Below are positions 6,301 to 12,973 of a stretch of 16,555 nucleotides of DNA, piece by piece. This stretch comes from an uncultured Clostridia bacterium. GTDB lineage: Bacteria > Bacillota > Clostridia > Christensenellales > Borkfalkiaceae. Numbering within the stretch: position 1 is the stretch's first letter; every line of letters begins with the position of its first letter. The stretch spans positions 1-16,555 of the forward strand of contig CAKQKN010000053.1 of NCBI GenBank assembly GCA_934249215.1. The letters run 5' to 3'. Under the pieces are notes generated by a model that was not told the DNA's origin, ran no database searches, and saw only the letters and a program-made list of their open reading frames with translations. Both the position numbers and the translations under genes were made by a program.

Positions 6301-7470
6301 TTGAAAATAGCCGTAACAATTTGCGAATATAACCCGTTCCACAACGGGCATGCGTATTCGCTCGAACAAATCAAAAAAACGTCCGGAGCGGACGCCGTCG
6401 TATGCGTGATGAGCGGGAATTTCACCGAGCGGGGCGAGATCGCGATCATGCACAAATACGTGCGGGCAAAACACGCCGTGCTTGCGGGAGCAGACCTCGT
6501 CGTCGAACTGCCGACGGTTTTCGCCACCGCACCCGCGGAGATCTTTGCGAGCGGCGCGGTCAAGATCGCGGAGTCGTTAAGCGGCGAAAGAACTCTCTTT
6601 TTCGGAATCGAAAACGGGACGAAAGACGGGCTTATCGCAACGGCGTCGTACTTGCTTCGCGAAAGCTCGGAGTTTAAAACGCTTTTGAAAGAAGAGTTGA
6701 AAACGGGGGCTTCGTTCGCGCGGGCAAGATATAACGCGCTCGAAAAACTCAATCCGCCGGGCATCGACCTCGGGTTCACGACTTCGCCGAACAATATTCT
6801 TGCGCTCGAGTATGCGAAAGCGGTCATCGAGCGGGGGTATAAAACCGAACTTTCACCCATTCTGCGCATGGGCGCAGGGTACAAAGCCGAGAAACCGGAC
6901 GGAAAATTCTTTTCCGCGAGCGGGATACGCGAACTTTTAACGACGGGAAAGAAGCGTAAAGCGGCAAAATTCATGCCCAAATTCGTTTATAACGACCTGC
7001 CCGACGACCTCGTGAGCGTCGACGATCTCTTGCTTTACGCCCTCCTTTCGACGCCGAAAAAGGACATCGCACACATAATCGACTGCACCGAAGGGCTTGA
7101 AAACAGAGTCAAGGCGCACGTCAAGGATTGCTTTACGAGAAAGGAACTTATCGACAAGTTGTCGACGAAAAGATACACAGTTCCGCGGCTGTCGAGGATT
7201 ATGCTCGCTACCCTGCTCGGGATCGACGAAAAACTCGTTTCGAGATGCTTAAAGAGCGATCTTTATCTCAAAGTACTTGCAATCGACAAAAACAAGACAG
7301 ATATGCTTTCCGCGCTCGGCGGAAAAATTCCTTTCGTTATGCGGAAGCGGGACGCAGACGAACTTTCGGGCGTTGCCGCAGAATGCTTCGAAAAGGACGT
7401 CTTTGCGAACGAGATATATAACCTTGCGGCAAAAACGAAAACGAACGAATTTTATTCCCTTTTGGTGTAA
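6301..7470 (+). CDS. tmcAL: tRNA(Met) cytidine acetate ligase (TmcAL, YlbM)
   Basis: Forms N4-acetylcytidine at the wobble base of elongator tRNA-Met from acetate and ATP through acetyl-adenylate, the Bacillus-type alternative to acetyl-CoA-dependent TmcA. The 389-residue protein has the nucleotidyltransferase core: EYNPFHNGH (9-17, with the HxGH motif His14/His17), VMSGNFTERGE (37-47) and GADLVVELP (63-71). A helical tRNA-binding C-terminal half follows. The start is TTG, supported by GAGGT 6 nt upstream; the next ATG would remove the catalytic HxGH motif. Its position close to pta, ackA, yceD and rpmF is a recurring Firmicutes arrangement. Divergent from pta; the acetate produced by AckA is its substrate. 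Confidence 0.95.
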   Translation: MKIAVTICEYNPFHNGHAYSLEQIKKTSGADAVVCVMSGNFTERGEIAIMHKYVRAKHAVLAGADLVVELPTVFATAPAEIFASGAVKIAESLSGERTLFFGIENGTKDGLIATASYLLRESSEFKTLLKEELKTGASFARARYNALEKLNPPGIDLGFTTSPNNILALEYAKAVIERGYKTELSPILRMGAGYKAEKPDGKFFSASGIRELLTTGKKRKAAKFMPKFVYNDLPDDLVSVDDLLLYALLSTPKKDIAHIIDCTEGLENRVKAHVKDCFTRKELIDKLSTKRYTVPRLSRIMLATLLGIDEKLVSRCLKSDLYLKVLAIDKNKTDMLSALGGKIPFVMRKRDADELSGVAAECFEKDVFANEIYNLAAKTKTNEFYSLLV

Positions 7471-7471
7471 C

Positions 7472-7594
7472 GGGCTATAGTGATATAAAGTCGGCTGTCG
7501 CGACAAAAAGACGAGCTATGGCTGCGTTAAGTTAGCCGTAACGACGAAAAGGCGGGCTATAGCACTGTTATCGACATATTCGGAATATAAACAA
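7472..7594. repeat. Imperfect tandem repeat, period 41, about three units
   Basis: Units start at 7472, 7513 and 7554 with G(G/A)GCTAT(A/G)G. Units one and two match at roughly two thirds of 41 positions, including a shared GAC(A/G)AAAAG near the end. The third unit decays after about 15 bases. The array begins right after the tmcAL stop and fills the gap to the SLOG gene. No terminator with a T-tract was seen. Confidence 0.6.
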
Positions 7595-7605
7595 GACTTA
7601 AAAAT

Positions 7606-8172
7606 ATGGAAACGTTATGCGTGACGGGGCATAGGCCGGACGGCTTGCCTTGGAAAAAACAACGGGATAATACGGGAAGAAGAGGCGACTTTCTCGACGA
7701 GCTTAAAAGCGTTATCGCGCTTTGCGTCGAGAACGGATTCCGGCACTTCATTTCCGGCGGAGCGACGGGCGTGGACACGGATTTTGCGTTCGCCGTTATC
7801 GAACTTAAGAAAAAATACCCGTTCATAACTTTGGAAATCGCAATCCCCTGTCCCGAACAAAGTCGGTATTGGAGCGAGGACGAAAAACTCGATTATGACG
7901 AACTTTTGCGCGCGGCGGACGTTACAACGGTGACGAACCCGTATTACACCGCGTATTGCATGCAAAAGCGCAATAAATATATGGTCGACAACAGCGATTG
8001 CGTGCTGTGCTGTTACAACGGCGCGACCGAGGGCGGAACGTACAACACCGTGAGATACGCCGAAAAAAGCGGGAAACGACTGCTTTTTATCGATCTCGGC
8101 GAGAACGCCGCGAACGGAAAGCGGGATAAGCTCGAATTCGTTTCCGAAATTACGGATAAGGCGAAGAAATAG
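7606..8172 (+). CDS. YpsA/DUF1273 family SLOG-domain protein
   Basis: Rossmann-like SLOG-superfamily protein of 188 residues, single domain, full length for the family. Visible signatures are VTGHRP (6-11), the glycine-rich phosphate-binding loop SGGATGVD (50-57), AIPCPEQSRYW (79-89), RNKYMVDNSD (122-131) and GGTYNTVRYA (143-152). The SLOG fold is thought to bind nucleotide-type ligands. Bacillus YpsA has been connected with cell division and oxidative stress, but no reaction is established. The ATG at 7606 places GHRP at the usual N-terminal position, although there is no clear Shine-Dalgarno. It follows tmcAL by 135 nt and precedes the prenyl synthase by 103 nt, all plus strand. That second gap holds a CGCGGA/TCCGCG inverted repeat with no T-tract. 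Confidence 0.9.
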   Translation: METLCVTGHRPDGLPWKKQRDNTGRRGDFLDELKSVIALCVENGFRHFISGGATGVDTDFAFAVIELKKKYPFITLEIAIPCPEQSRYWSEDEKLDYDELLRAADVTTVTNPYYTAYCMQKRNKYMVDNSDCVLCCYNGATEGGTYNTVRYAEKSGKRLLFIDLGENAANGKRDKLEFVSEITDKAKK

Positions 8173-8275
8173 GACTTTTTAAAGGCGCGCGGAATGTAAT
8201 CCGCGGACAAAAACCTTGGGCAAGGCAAAACGGGCGCGGTAAGACGGCGCAACCCGGAACGAAACAGAGCGGAAA

Positions 8276-9313
8276 ATGAACGATTTTTATCAGAAAAATA
8301 TTAAAAAATATGCAGATTCCGTCAAAGCTTTCATCGGCGGCGACGAATATCGCAAGATTTTCAAAGACGTGAACGGCAAATACCTTTGCGACAATTATTT
8401 CGAGTATTTCGCGGAACATACCGTCCGAGGAAAATTTCTTCGGGCTTATTTCGTCGATCTTTTTTATCGGCTTTTCGGCGGAAAAACGAACGGCGAAACG
8501 ATCGTTACCGCGGCCGCGTTCGAAACGTTCGAAAGCGCGGTTCTGATGCACGACGACGTTATCGACAGAAGCGAAACGCGGCGAGGATTCCCCTCTGCGT
8601 TCGTCGCGCTCGGCGGCGGGCATTTCGGAAGATCGCGCGCGATTTGTCTTGGCGACGCGGGACTTTTTACTTCGATCGCGTTGCTCGACCGCGACGGCAT
8701 ACCCGAAAGCGTCCGGCGGTTCGCGACGGCGATTTTTCTGCGCACGGTGTCCGGCGAAATCGAGGACGTCGACCTTGCGGAAAGAAACGAAATAGCCGAT
8801 AATGAAGTTATAGACGCATATATCGAAAAAACGGCGACCTATACCGTGCTCGGTCCCTCCGTTTGCGGAGCGCTTCTTGCGGGCGTTCCGGAAAATAAAG
8901 CGAAGACACTCCTGACCGATTTTTCACATGACGCGGGCGTTGCTTTTCAGATTAAGGACGACCTTCTCGGGATATACGGAAACCGAGCGGTGCTCGGAAA
9001 ACAGGATTCCGACGTAGACGAAGGGAAAAAAAGTCTGCTGTTTACGCATTTCGTCCGCACGGCAAGCGACGAACAAAAACGCGAGTTCTTTTCGATTTAC
9101 GGGAAAGGGTTCGGCGACGAGAAGAAAAACGAGCGGGTGCAAAAGCTTTTCGAAATCACGGGGTCGAGAGCGTATGCAAAAAAAGTCATGAACGAGAGAT
9201 TCGAAAATTCTGAGCGCGAACTTGAAAAAATCTTTGACGAATTCCACCCGACGGACGAACTGAAAGAAGAAGTGTGTGGGCTTTTGTGCTTTCTCCGTAC
9301 GAGAGAAAAGTAA
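8276..9313 (+). CDS. Trans-polyprenyl diphosphate synthase (GGPP/long-chain type)
   Basis: Head-to-tail isoprenyl chain elongation from isopentenyl diphosphate. The 345 residues show KFLR (53-56), the first Asp-rich motif HDDVIDRSETRRG (92-104, Asp93/94/97), FQIKDDLLGIYG (225-235) as the second, and GKQDSDVDEGKKSLL (241-255). The second motif is DDxxG rather than DDxxD, a variant also found among GGPP synthases. Ala and Val five and four residues before the first motif are small, which argues against a C15 product; Phe at -8 could still limit length. Exact chain length cannot be read from the sequence. Start chosen at the first ATG; Shine-Dalgarno weak (AGCGGA). No other isoprenoid gene is nearby. 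Confidence 0.92.
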   Translation: MNDFYQKNIKKYADSVKAFIGGDEYRKIFKDVNGKYLCDNYFEYFAEHTVRGKFLRAYFVDLFYRLFGGKTNGETIVTAAAFETFESAVLMHDDVIDRSETRRGFPSAFVALGGGHFGRSRAICLGDAGLFTSIALLDRDGIPESVRRFATAIFLRTVSGEIEDVDLAERNEIADNEVIDAYIEKTATYTVLGPSVCGALLAGVPENKAKTLLTDFSHDAGVAFQIKDDLLGIYGNRAVLGKQDSDVDEGKKSLLFTHFVRTASDEQKREFFSIYGKGFGDEKKNERVQKLFEITGSRAYAKKVMNERFENSERELEKIFDEFHPTDELKEEVCGLLCFLRTREK

Positions 9314-9366
9314 CCTGCGGCGGGGAATCCGCGACGAGTCGGGCAAGAATTTAGTTTATGTTTCGC

Positions 9367-9466
9367 GTGCGGCACTTCGTGCCCGGATCCTTCGGAAGCC
9401 GAGCAAATGAGCAAAGCTCAGAATGACGAAGAAAGAGCCGAGCAACTAAGTAAGCCTCGGGATGAC
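9367..9466 (+). repeat. GGATCC...GGATGAC dispersed element, copy 2
   Basis: Starts with the mini-hairpin GGCAC-TTC-GTGCC and CGGATCCTTCGG and ends at CTCGGGATGAC. Internally it has two diverged CTC(A/G)G(A/G)ATGAC units. The first 24 bases (9367-9390) are identical to 12159-12182. It lies in the convergent gap between the prenyl synthase and the TIR gene, in the same orientation as the other two copies. Confidence 0.85.
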
Positions 9467-9493
9467 AACTTGAAAAGCGGAAAAGCCGAAACA

Positions 9494-9513
9494 GCGGATA
9501 ATCGACTTATAGG
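9494..9513 (+). repeat. 20-mer dispersed repeat, copy 1
   Basis: Exact GCGGATAATCGACTTATAGG, also present at 12290-12309 and 15975-15994 in the same orientation. All three copies lie in short gaps at gene 3' ends and are followed within a few bases by a T-rich run. Confidence 0.9.
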
Positions 9514-9538
9514 GGCATTTTTAATAATTTGATTTAAG

Positions 9539-9580
9539 AAAAAAGCGGTTGTTGCACTAAGCGACAGCCGCTTTTCGTTT
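9539..9580. terminator. Bidirectional terminator between the prenyl synthase and TIR genes
   Basis: AAGCGGTTGTTGC (9543-9555) pairs with GCGACAGCCGCTT (9561-9573) around a 5-nt loop, with two wobble pairs. On the minus strand it is followed by TTTTTT (end of the TIR transcript, 20-30 nt after its stop) and on the plus strand by TTCGTTTT, so it can serve both convergent transcripts. Confidence 0.88.
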
Positions 9581-9594
9581 TGTCAGACAATCCC

Positions 9595-11982
9595 CTACAC
9601 GTCCATTTTTTCGAGGCGGGCGGAAAGTTCCGCGCGTTTTTCCGCGTATTCTTCGTTATCGGGACAAATCATCGTGAGCCAACGGTAAAGAAGTTCCGCC
9701 CTTTGGGTGGGAACGCGGACGTTGTCGAGCCGCGACAACGCTTCCCAGCAGGAAGCGACGGATTCGATATCGTCAGCCATATCTTTCGTGAAAACGTTCC
9801 TTTCTTCGGGAGCACCTGCAGAAACTTTTTTAAAATGCGCCTGAACGAGCGGATCGAGAGCGTCGATGGCTTTGAAATAGTATTCGCGCGTTTCGTCCGT
9901 CATTTCGGCGGTGAGCGGTTCGCCTTTCGTCACTACCTGAGAAAGTAAGCCCGAAAGCGAATACAGCGAACACAATAACCGACGGCACTGCGGGGTGTCC
10001 GCGACCGACATTGCAGATTCAGCGGTTTTTTCCGCTTCGACAAGGTACGCGCGCGCCTCCTCGATTCTGCCCTCCGATATGCGGAGATTGGCAAAGAATC
10101 TGTAGCAGTTCGCCTTGTCTTTCAGATCTTCGAGCGCACGGGAGTTTTCAAGAATTTTGTTCAGGCAATAAAGCCCTTTGCCAAGCATTTTTTCCGCTTT
10201 TTCAAAATCCCGCAAGTCGGTGTATCTGATTCCCGCCCGTGTGTAGACGACGGACGCGATCCGATAGCAGTCCGTTTCATTTCTATCCATCAGATATTCG
10301 TCCGCGAGTTTTGCCGCGCGCTCGTAGTAGCCGATGCTTTCTTCTCCCTGCATTTCAGCCGTCGCGCCGAAATTGCTGTAGGCGACGATAAGTCCGAACG
10401 CACCGTCTTTGTTTTTCGAGTTATCGAACTTTTCGCAGAGAACGGACATTGCCTCTTCGAAATATTTTAATCCGTATTCATAATCGCCGAGCCCGACGAG
10501 ATGAGCGCCGAGATTGTTGTAAAATTCGGCAAGATATTCTTTGACTTCGTTTTCGGACGAGTCGTGCCTTTTCATCAGTTCGATCCCGGCAAGATAATAC
10601 TTCGCCGCGGCGACCGGCTCGTTTTTGCCTTTGTATGCAAGAGCCGCCTGGTTATAGCACAGTTTATAATAATACAAGTCGCGCGCGGTGAGATTTTCTT
10701 CGCCTTTGCCGTCGAGTATGGCGAGCGCTTCGTCGAAAATTGCGGCCGCGGCAGCAAAATCATAAAGATCGAGATATAAATTTGCGAGCGTATAAAGCGA
10801 CGACGCGACGGAAACGACTTCCGCTTTTTTCTCGGATAAAGCCGATTTGTTCAGCGCGACGATTCGTTTTTGCATTGCGATCGCCTTCTCGTAATCGACG
10901 GCAACGCCGTGCCCGCGATGATATATATCGACAAGTTTTTCCATTGCGGGAAGATAGTTCTTTTCGGCGCAAACGCCGAGAATCGAAAGGGCTTTTTCGA
11001 CGTTGACCTCAACTTCCGTTCCCGTCAGATATGCGAGCGCGATCAGAAATTTATGCTCCGCGGAGTCGTTTCGTTCGTTTTTTTCGAGCGAGCCGAGAAC
11101 GCGTCCGCACGCATTATCGAATGCCGCGGCATCTCTTGCGCTGACGGGATCGGTTATTCCGCAGAATTTTTCTTCGATGAGCTTTTTGTCGGTATCGACG
11201 AATTCGGCGGCAAAAATCGCCTTGCCGTTTTCGACGGCGAGCGGATATTCGGTTGCCACCACGTAGTTGTTACCATCAACGATGTTTGGCGTTATCACGA
11301 GCGAGAACACGTTGCATCTGTTTATGGCGCCCGCTATTTCGTCGTTAAAATTCTCGCCGGGAGTCAGAAACTCGTCGTACCATATGCCGACGTCCTCGTA
11401 CTCTTCACGCGAGTGGAGAAGGCGCATAAAATCGTTTGCGTATTTTCGGTCGATTTTGCGGTAACTCACGAAAACGTGAGTGTCAAACTCCGCCCTGATT
11501 TTTTCCGCGGTTTCGTCTTTCAGGAGAACGAGCGAGAGAAAATTTTCCATTTTCTTTGCGTACGGAATGGAATTTACCTCGATTTCGAACTTCGAAAGAT
11601 ATTGCATATTTTTGAAAACCGCTTGATAAAGATCGGCTACGTCCGGCTCCTCGACGATCGGAAGAACGGGAACGTGCTTTTCGAAAAAGAACCGAAATTC
11701 TTTGGAGCAAAGAATTTTTTCGTCGGTTAAGAATCTGCGCGTGACGGGAATTACCACAAGTTGCATTCCCCCGAGCGTCAATTCGGCGTCCGGAAACTCC
11801 GCGGACAAAAAATCAAGCGACGCGGGGTCTTTTTTATACCACACGGCGCAGTTGGATATTTCGAGAATTTCGTCGCATATCTTTTCGAAATACGCTTCGA
11901 AATCATCGGGATGAGCGAAAAAATATACCCTCGGTTTCCCCATAGGCGAACTGTTCGCGCGCGTTTTATAAATTAATTCCAT
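9595..11982 (-). CDS. Tandem TIR-domain protein with Sel1/TPR repeats, putative NADase-type effector
   Basis: A 795-residue soluble protein. Residues about 17-135 form a TIR-like domain (RVYFFAHPDD, AVWYKK, LVVIPVTRRFL). Residues about 166-300 form a canonical TIR domain (DTHVFVSYRKIDRKYANDF, GIWYDEFLTPGENF, VFSLVITPN, VVATEYPLAVENGKAI). Aligning the two puts Glu95 (CSKEF) opposite Glu245 (ATEYP), the position of the catalytic Glu of NAD-cleaving TIR domains. Two Sel1-like repeats follow (about 308-342 and 343-378, with YHRGHGVAVDYEKA), then about six TPRs (393-660). The ATG at 11982 has GGAGGG 4-5 nt upstream; the frame stays open to 12063, but that extension crosses the gene's own promoter. 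It has its own promoter and terminator and is flanked by repeats. Bacterial TIR-TPR proteins are often immune effectors or signalling proteins; that role here is inference, and no partner gene is adjacent. Confidence 0.88.
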   Translation of the reverse strand: MELIYKTRANSSPMGKPRVYFFAHPDDFEAYFEKICDEILEISNCAVWYKKDPASLDFLSAEFPDAELTLGGMQLVVIPVTRRFLTDEKILCSKEFRFFFEKHVPVLPIVEEPDVADLYQAVFKNMQYLSKFEIEVNSIPYAKKMENFLSLVLLKDETAEKIRAEFDTHVFVSYRKIDRKYANDFMRLLHSREEYEDVGIWYDEFLTPGENFNDEIAGAINRCNVFSLVITPNIVDGNNYVVATEYPLAVENGKAIFAAEFVDTDKKLIEEKFCGITDPVSARDAAAFDNACGRVLGSLEKNERNDSAEHKFLIALAYLTGTEVEVNVEKALSILGVCAEKNYLPAMEKLVDIYHRGHGVAVDYEKAIAMQKRIVALNKSALSEKKAEVVSVASSLYTLANLYLDLYDFAAAAAIFDEALAILDGKGEENLTARDLYYYKLCYNQAALAYKGKNEPVAAAKYYLAGIELMKRHDSSENEVKEYLAEFYNNLGAHLVGLGDYEYGLKYFEEAMSVLCEKFDNSKNKDGAFGLIVAYSNFGATAEMQGEESIGYYERAAKLADEYLMDRNETDCYRIASVVYTRAGIRYTDLRDFEKAEKMLGKGLYCLNKILENSRALEDLKDKANCYRFFANLRISEGRIEEARAYLVEAEKTAESAMSVADTPQCRRLLCSLYSLSGLLSQVVTKGEPLTAEMTDETREYYFKAIDALDPLVQAHFKKVSAGAPEERNVFTKDMADDIESVASCWEALSRLDNVRVPTQRAELLYRWLTMICPDNEEYAEKRAELSARLEKMDV

Positions 11983-12010
11983 GTTTCCCTCCGTTTTCTT
12001 TCCGTATAGT

Positions 12011-12029
12011 CGGTCGCGGGGTACGACCG
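12011..12029. promoter_or_regulatory. Inverted repeat at the TIR gene transcription start
   Basis: CGGTCG-CGGGGTA-CGACCG, a perfect 6-bp inverted repeat with a 7-nt centre. It covers the predicted transcription start (near 12028) of the TIR gene. It could be a repressor operator or a 5'-terminal RNA stem. Confidence 0.45.
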
Positions 12030-12034
12030 AGATC

Positions 12035-12063
12035 ATGATACCACAAAAACATAAAAATATCAA
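12035..12063 (-). promoter_or_regulatory. Sigma-A promoter for the TIR-TPR gene
   Basis: Minus strand TTGATA (12058-12063), 17-nt spacer, TATCAT (12035-12040), one mismatch to consensus in each hexamer. Predicted start near 12028, about 46 nt before the ATG. Confidence 0.65.
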
Positions 12064-12110
12064 ACGGAAAACGCCGCGCGTCGCAGGAGAGTTAAAAAGC
12101 GTTAGGAGCG

Positions 12111-12220
12111 CGGAAAGTTAGAGATTGACGGGAATGCGGAAAGTCAGAGATTAGTGAGGGTGCGGCACTTCGTGCCCGGATCCCTCGTAGGTCGAGCAAT
12201 CGGGTCGGCTCGGGATGACG
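12111..12220 (+). repeat. GGATCC...GGATGAC dispersed element, copy 3, with adjacent 25-bp duplication
   Basis: The element core (12159-12220) starts with the same 24 bases as copy 2, including GGCAC-TTC-GTGCC and CCGGATCC, then TCGTAGGTCGAG, and ends at GGCTCGGGATGAC. Just before it a unit with CGGAAAGT(T/C)AGAGATT is present twice, at 12111 and 12136 (period 25). Same orientation as copies 1 and 2. This element, the terminator and the 20-mer fill the gap between the TIR promoter and the rubrerythrin stop. Confidence 0.82.
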
Positions 12221-12247
12221 GAGAGAAAAAAGAAAAAGAAGAAAAGC

Positions 12248-12286
12248 AAAAAAACGCCGGGATCGAGGACGAAAACGGCGTTTTTA
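12248..12286. terminator. Terminator downstream of rubrerythrin
   Basis: AAAACGCCG (12251-12259) pairs with CGGCGTTTT (12276-12284). The stem is flanked by A-runs on one side and T-runs on the other, giving T-tracts on both strands. It lies about 30 nt after the rubrerythrin stop on the minus strand. Confidence 0.82.
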
Positions 12287-12289
12287 TAT

Positions 12290-12309
12290 GCGGATAATCG
12301 ACTTATAGG
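12290..12309 (+). repeat. 20-mer dispersed repeat, copy 2
   Basis: Exact GCGGATAATCGACTTATAGG, between the rubrerythrin stop and its terminator. The match with the copy at 15975 extends one more base. Confidence 0.9.
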
Positions 12310-12316
12310 CGGGTTT

Positions 12317-12904
12317 TTATTCTTTCAGGTCGAGCATGACCGCGCCTTGCTCGGCGTTGCAGAGCGGGCATTTTTGCCATGCGCTTTCCGACTCCGCTTC
12401 GTAGCCGCAAGCCGAACATTTCCATTTGACTTTTTTGTCCCTCTTGTACATGGTGCCGTTTTTCATCTGGTCGTAAAGCTCGGTGAAGAGTTTGTGATGG
12501 CACGATTCGACCTGAATGAGATTGTCGAAAAGGTCGGAAATTTCCTTGAATCCTTCCTCCATCGCAACGGCGCGGAAAGTCGGATATATCTCCTTATATT
12601 CGAGTTCCTCGTCCTCCGCGGCAAGCCGCAGATTCTCCGTCAGATCCCACTTTTCCTTGAAAGGAAAGCCGGCGCACACCTGCACGTCCTTTATCGTGTT
12701 TTCACTCGATTGCTGAATGAACGTGTAGAGCATGCGCGCGTGATTAAATTCGTTGTAAACGACCTTGTCGATAAGTTCGGCAAGGCTCGAATAGCCGTTT
12801 ACCCTCGCGCCGTATTCGATAAACTTATAGCGCACGTGCGCCTGACATTCGCCGGCAAAAGCGCGCGCAAGATTGCTCAGTGTCTTACTTCCGTTAAGTT
12901 GCAT
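12317..12904 (-). CDS. rbr: Rubrerythrin
   Basis: Non-haem diiron peroxidase that reduces hydrogen peroxide in anaerobes; cytoplasmic. At 195 residues it has the classic architecture. A ferritin-like four-helix domain carries diiron ligands in GEC (Glu19), NEFNH (Glu52/His55), the Glu-rich EDEELEYKE stretch (97-105) and VESCHH (Glu133/His136). A C-terminal rubredoxin-like Fe(SCys)4 domain follows, with CSAC (163-166) and CPLC (179-182). It has the usual domain order, not the reverse form. The ATG at 12904 matches the family N-terminus, but GGAGG lies 10 nt upstream, a long spacing, and is buried in a predicted hairpin (12911-12948). It sits 69 nt downstream of the flippase gene on the same strand, with a possible promoter of its own. 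Confidence 0.97.
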   Translation of the reverse strand: MQLNGSKTLSNLARAFAGECQAHVRYKFIEYGARVNGYSSLAELIDKVVYNEFNHARMLYTFIQQSSENTIKDVQVCAGFPFKEKWDLTENLRLAAEDEELEYKEIYPTFRAVAMEEGFKEISDLFDNLIQVESCHHKLFTELYDQMKNGTMYKRDKKVKWKCSACGYEAESESAWQKCPLCNAEQGAVMLDLKE

Positions 12905-12910
12905 AATAAT

Positions 12911-12948
12911 AAAACCTCCGCAATCGTTATTGACGACGCGAAGGTTTT
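12911..12948 (-). promoter_or_regulatory. Hairpin that would sequester the rubrerythrin ribosome binding site
   Basis: On the minus strand AAAACCTTCGC (12948-12938) pairs with GCGGAGGTTTT (12921-12911) over 11 positions with one non-Watson-Crick pair and a 16-nt loop. The 3' arm contains the GGAGG of rubrerythrin. Just upstream are TATAGT (12953-12958) and TATAAA (12948-12953), so the transcript may begin at the stem. Alternatively it is a terminator of the preceding flippase gene, since TTTTATTATT follows. Confidence 0.55.
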
Positions 12949-12973
12949 TTATACTATATTTTAAATTTTACTT

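Noticed and set aside
9494..9513. dif/Xer recombination site
   Set aside because: The 20-mer does not resemble the 28-bp dif palindrome and occurs three times, whereas dif is normally single.
10870..11730. 286-codon open frame on the plus strand opposite the TIR gene
   Set aside because: Shadow of the TIR-coding strand; composition is unlike a real protein and there is no ribosome binding site or family motif.
11983..12063. 27-codon N-terminal extension of the TIR protein
   Set aside because: It would overlap the predicted -35 and -10 boxes, and the internal ATG at 11982 has a GGAGGG ribosome binding site.
12215..12964. 249-codon plus-strand frame opposite rubrerythrin
   Set aside because: Starts inside the repeat and terminator region with a poly-Lys N-terminus and runs antisense to an unambiguous rubrerythrin.
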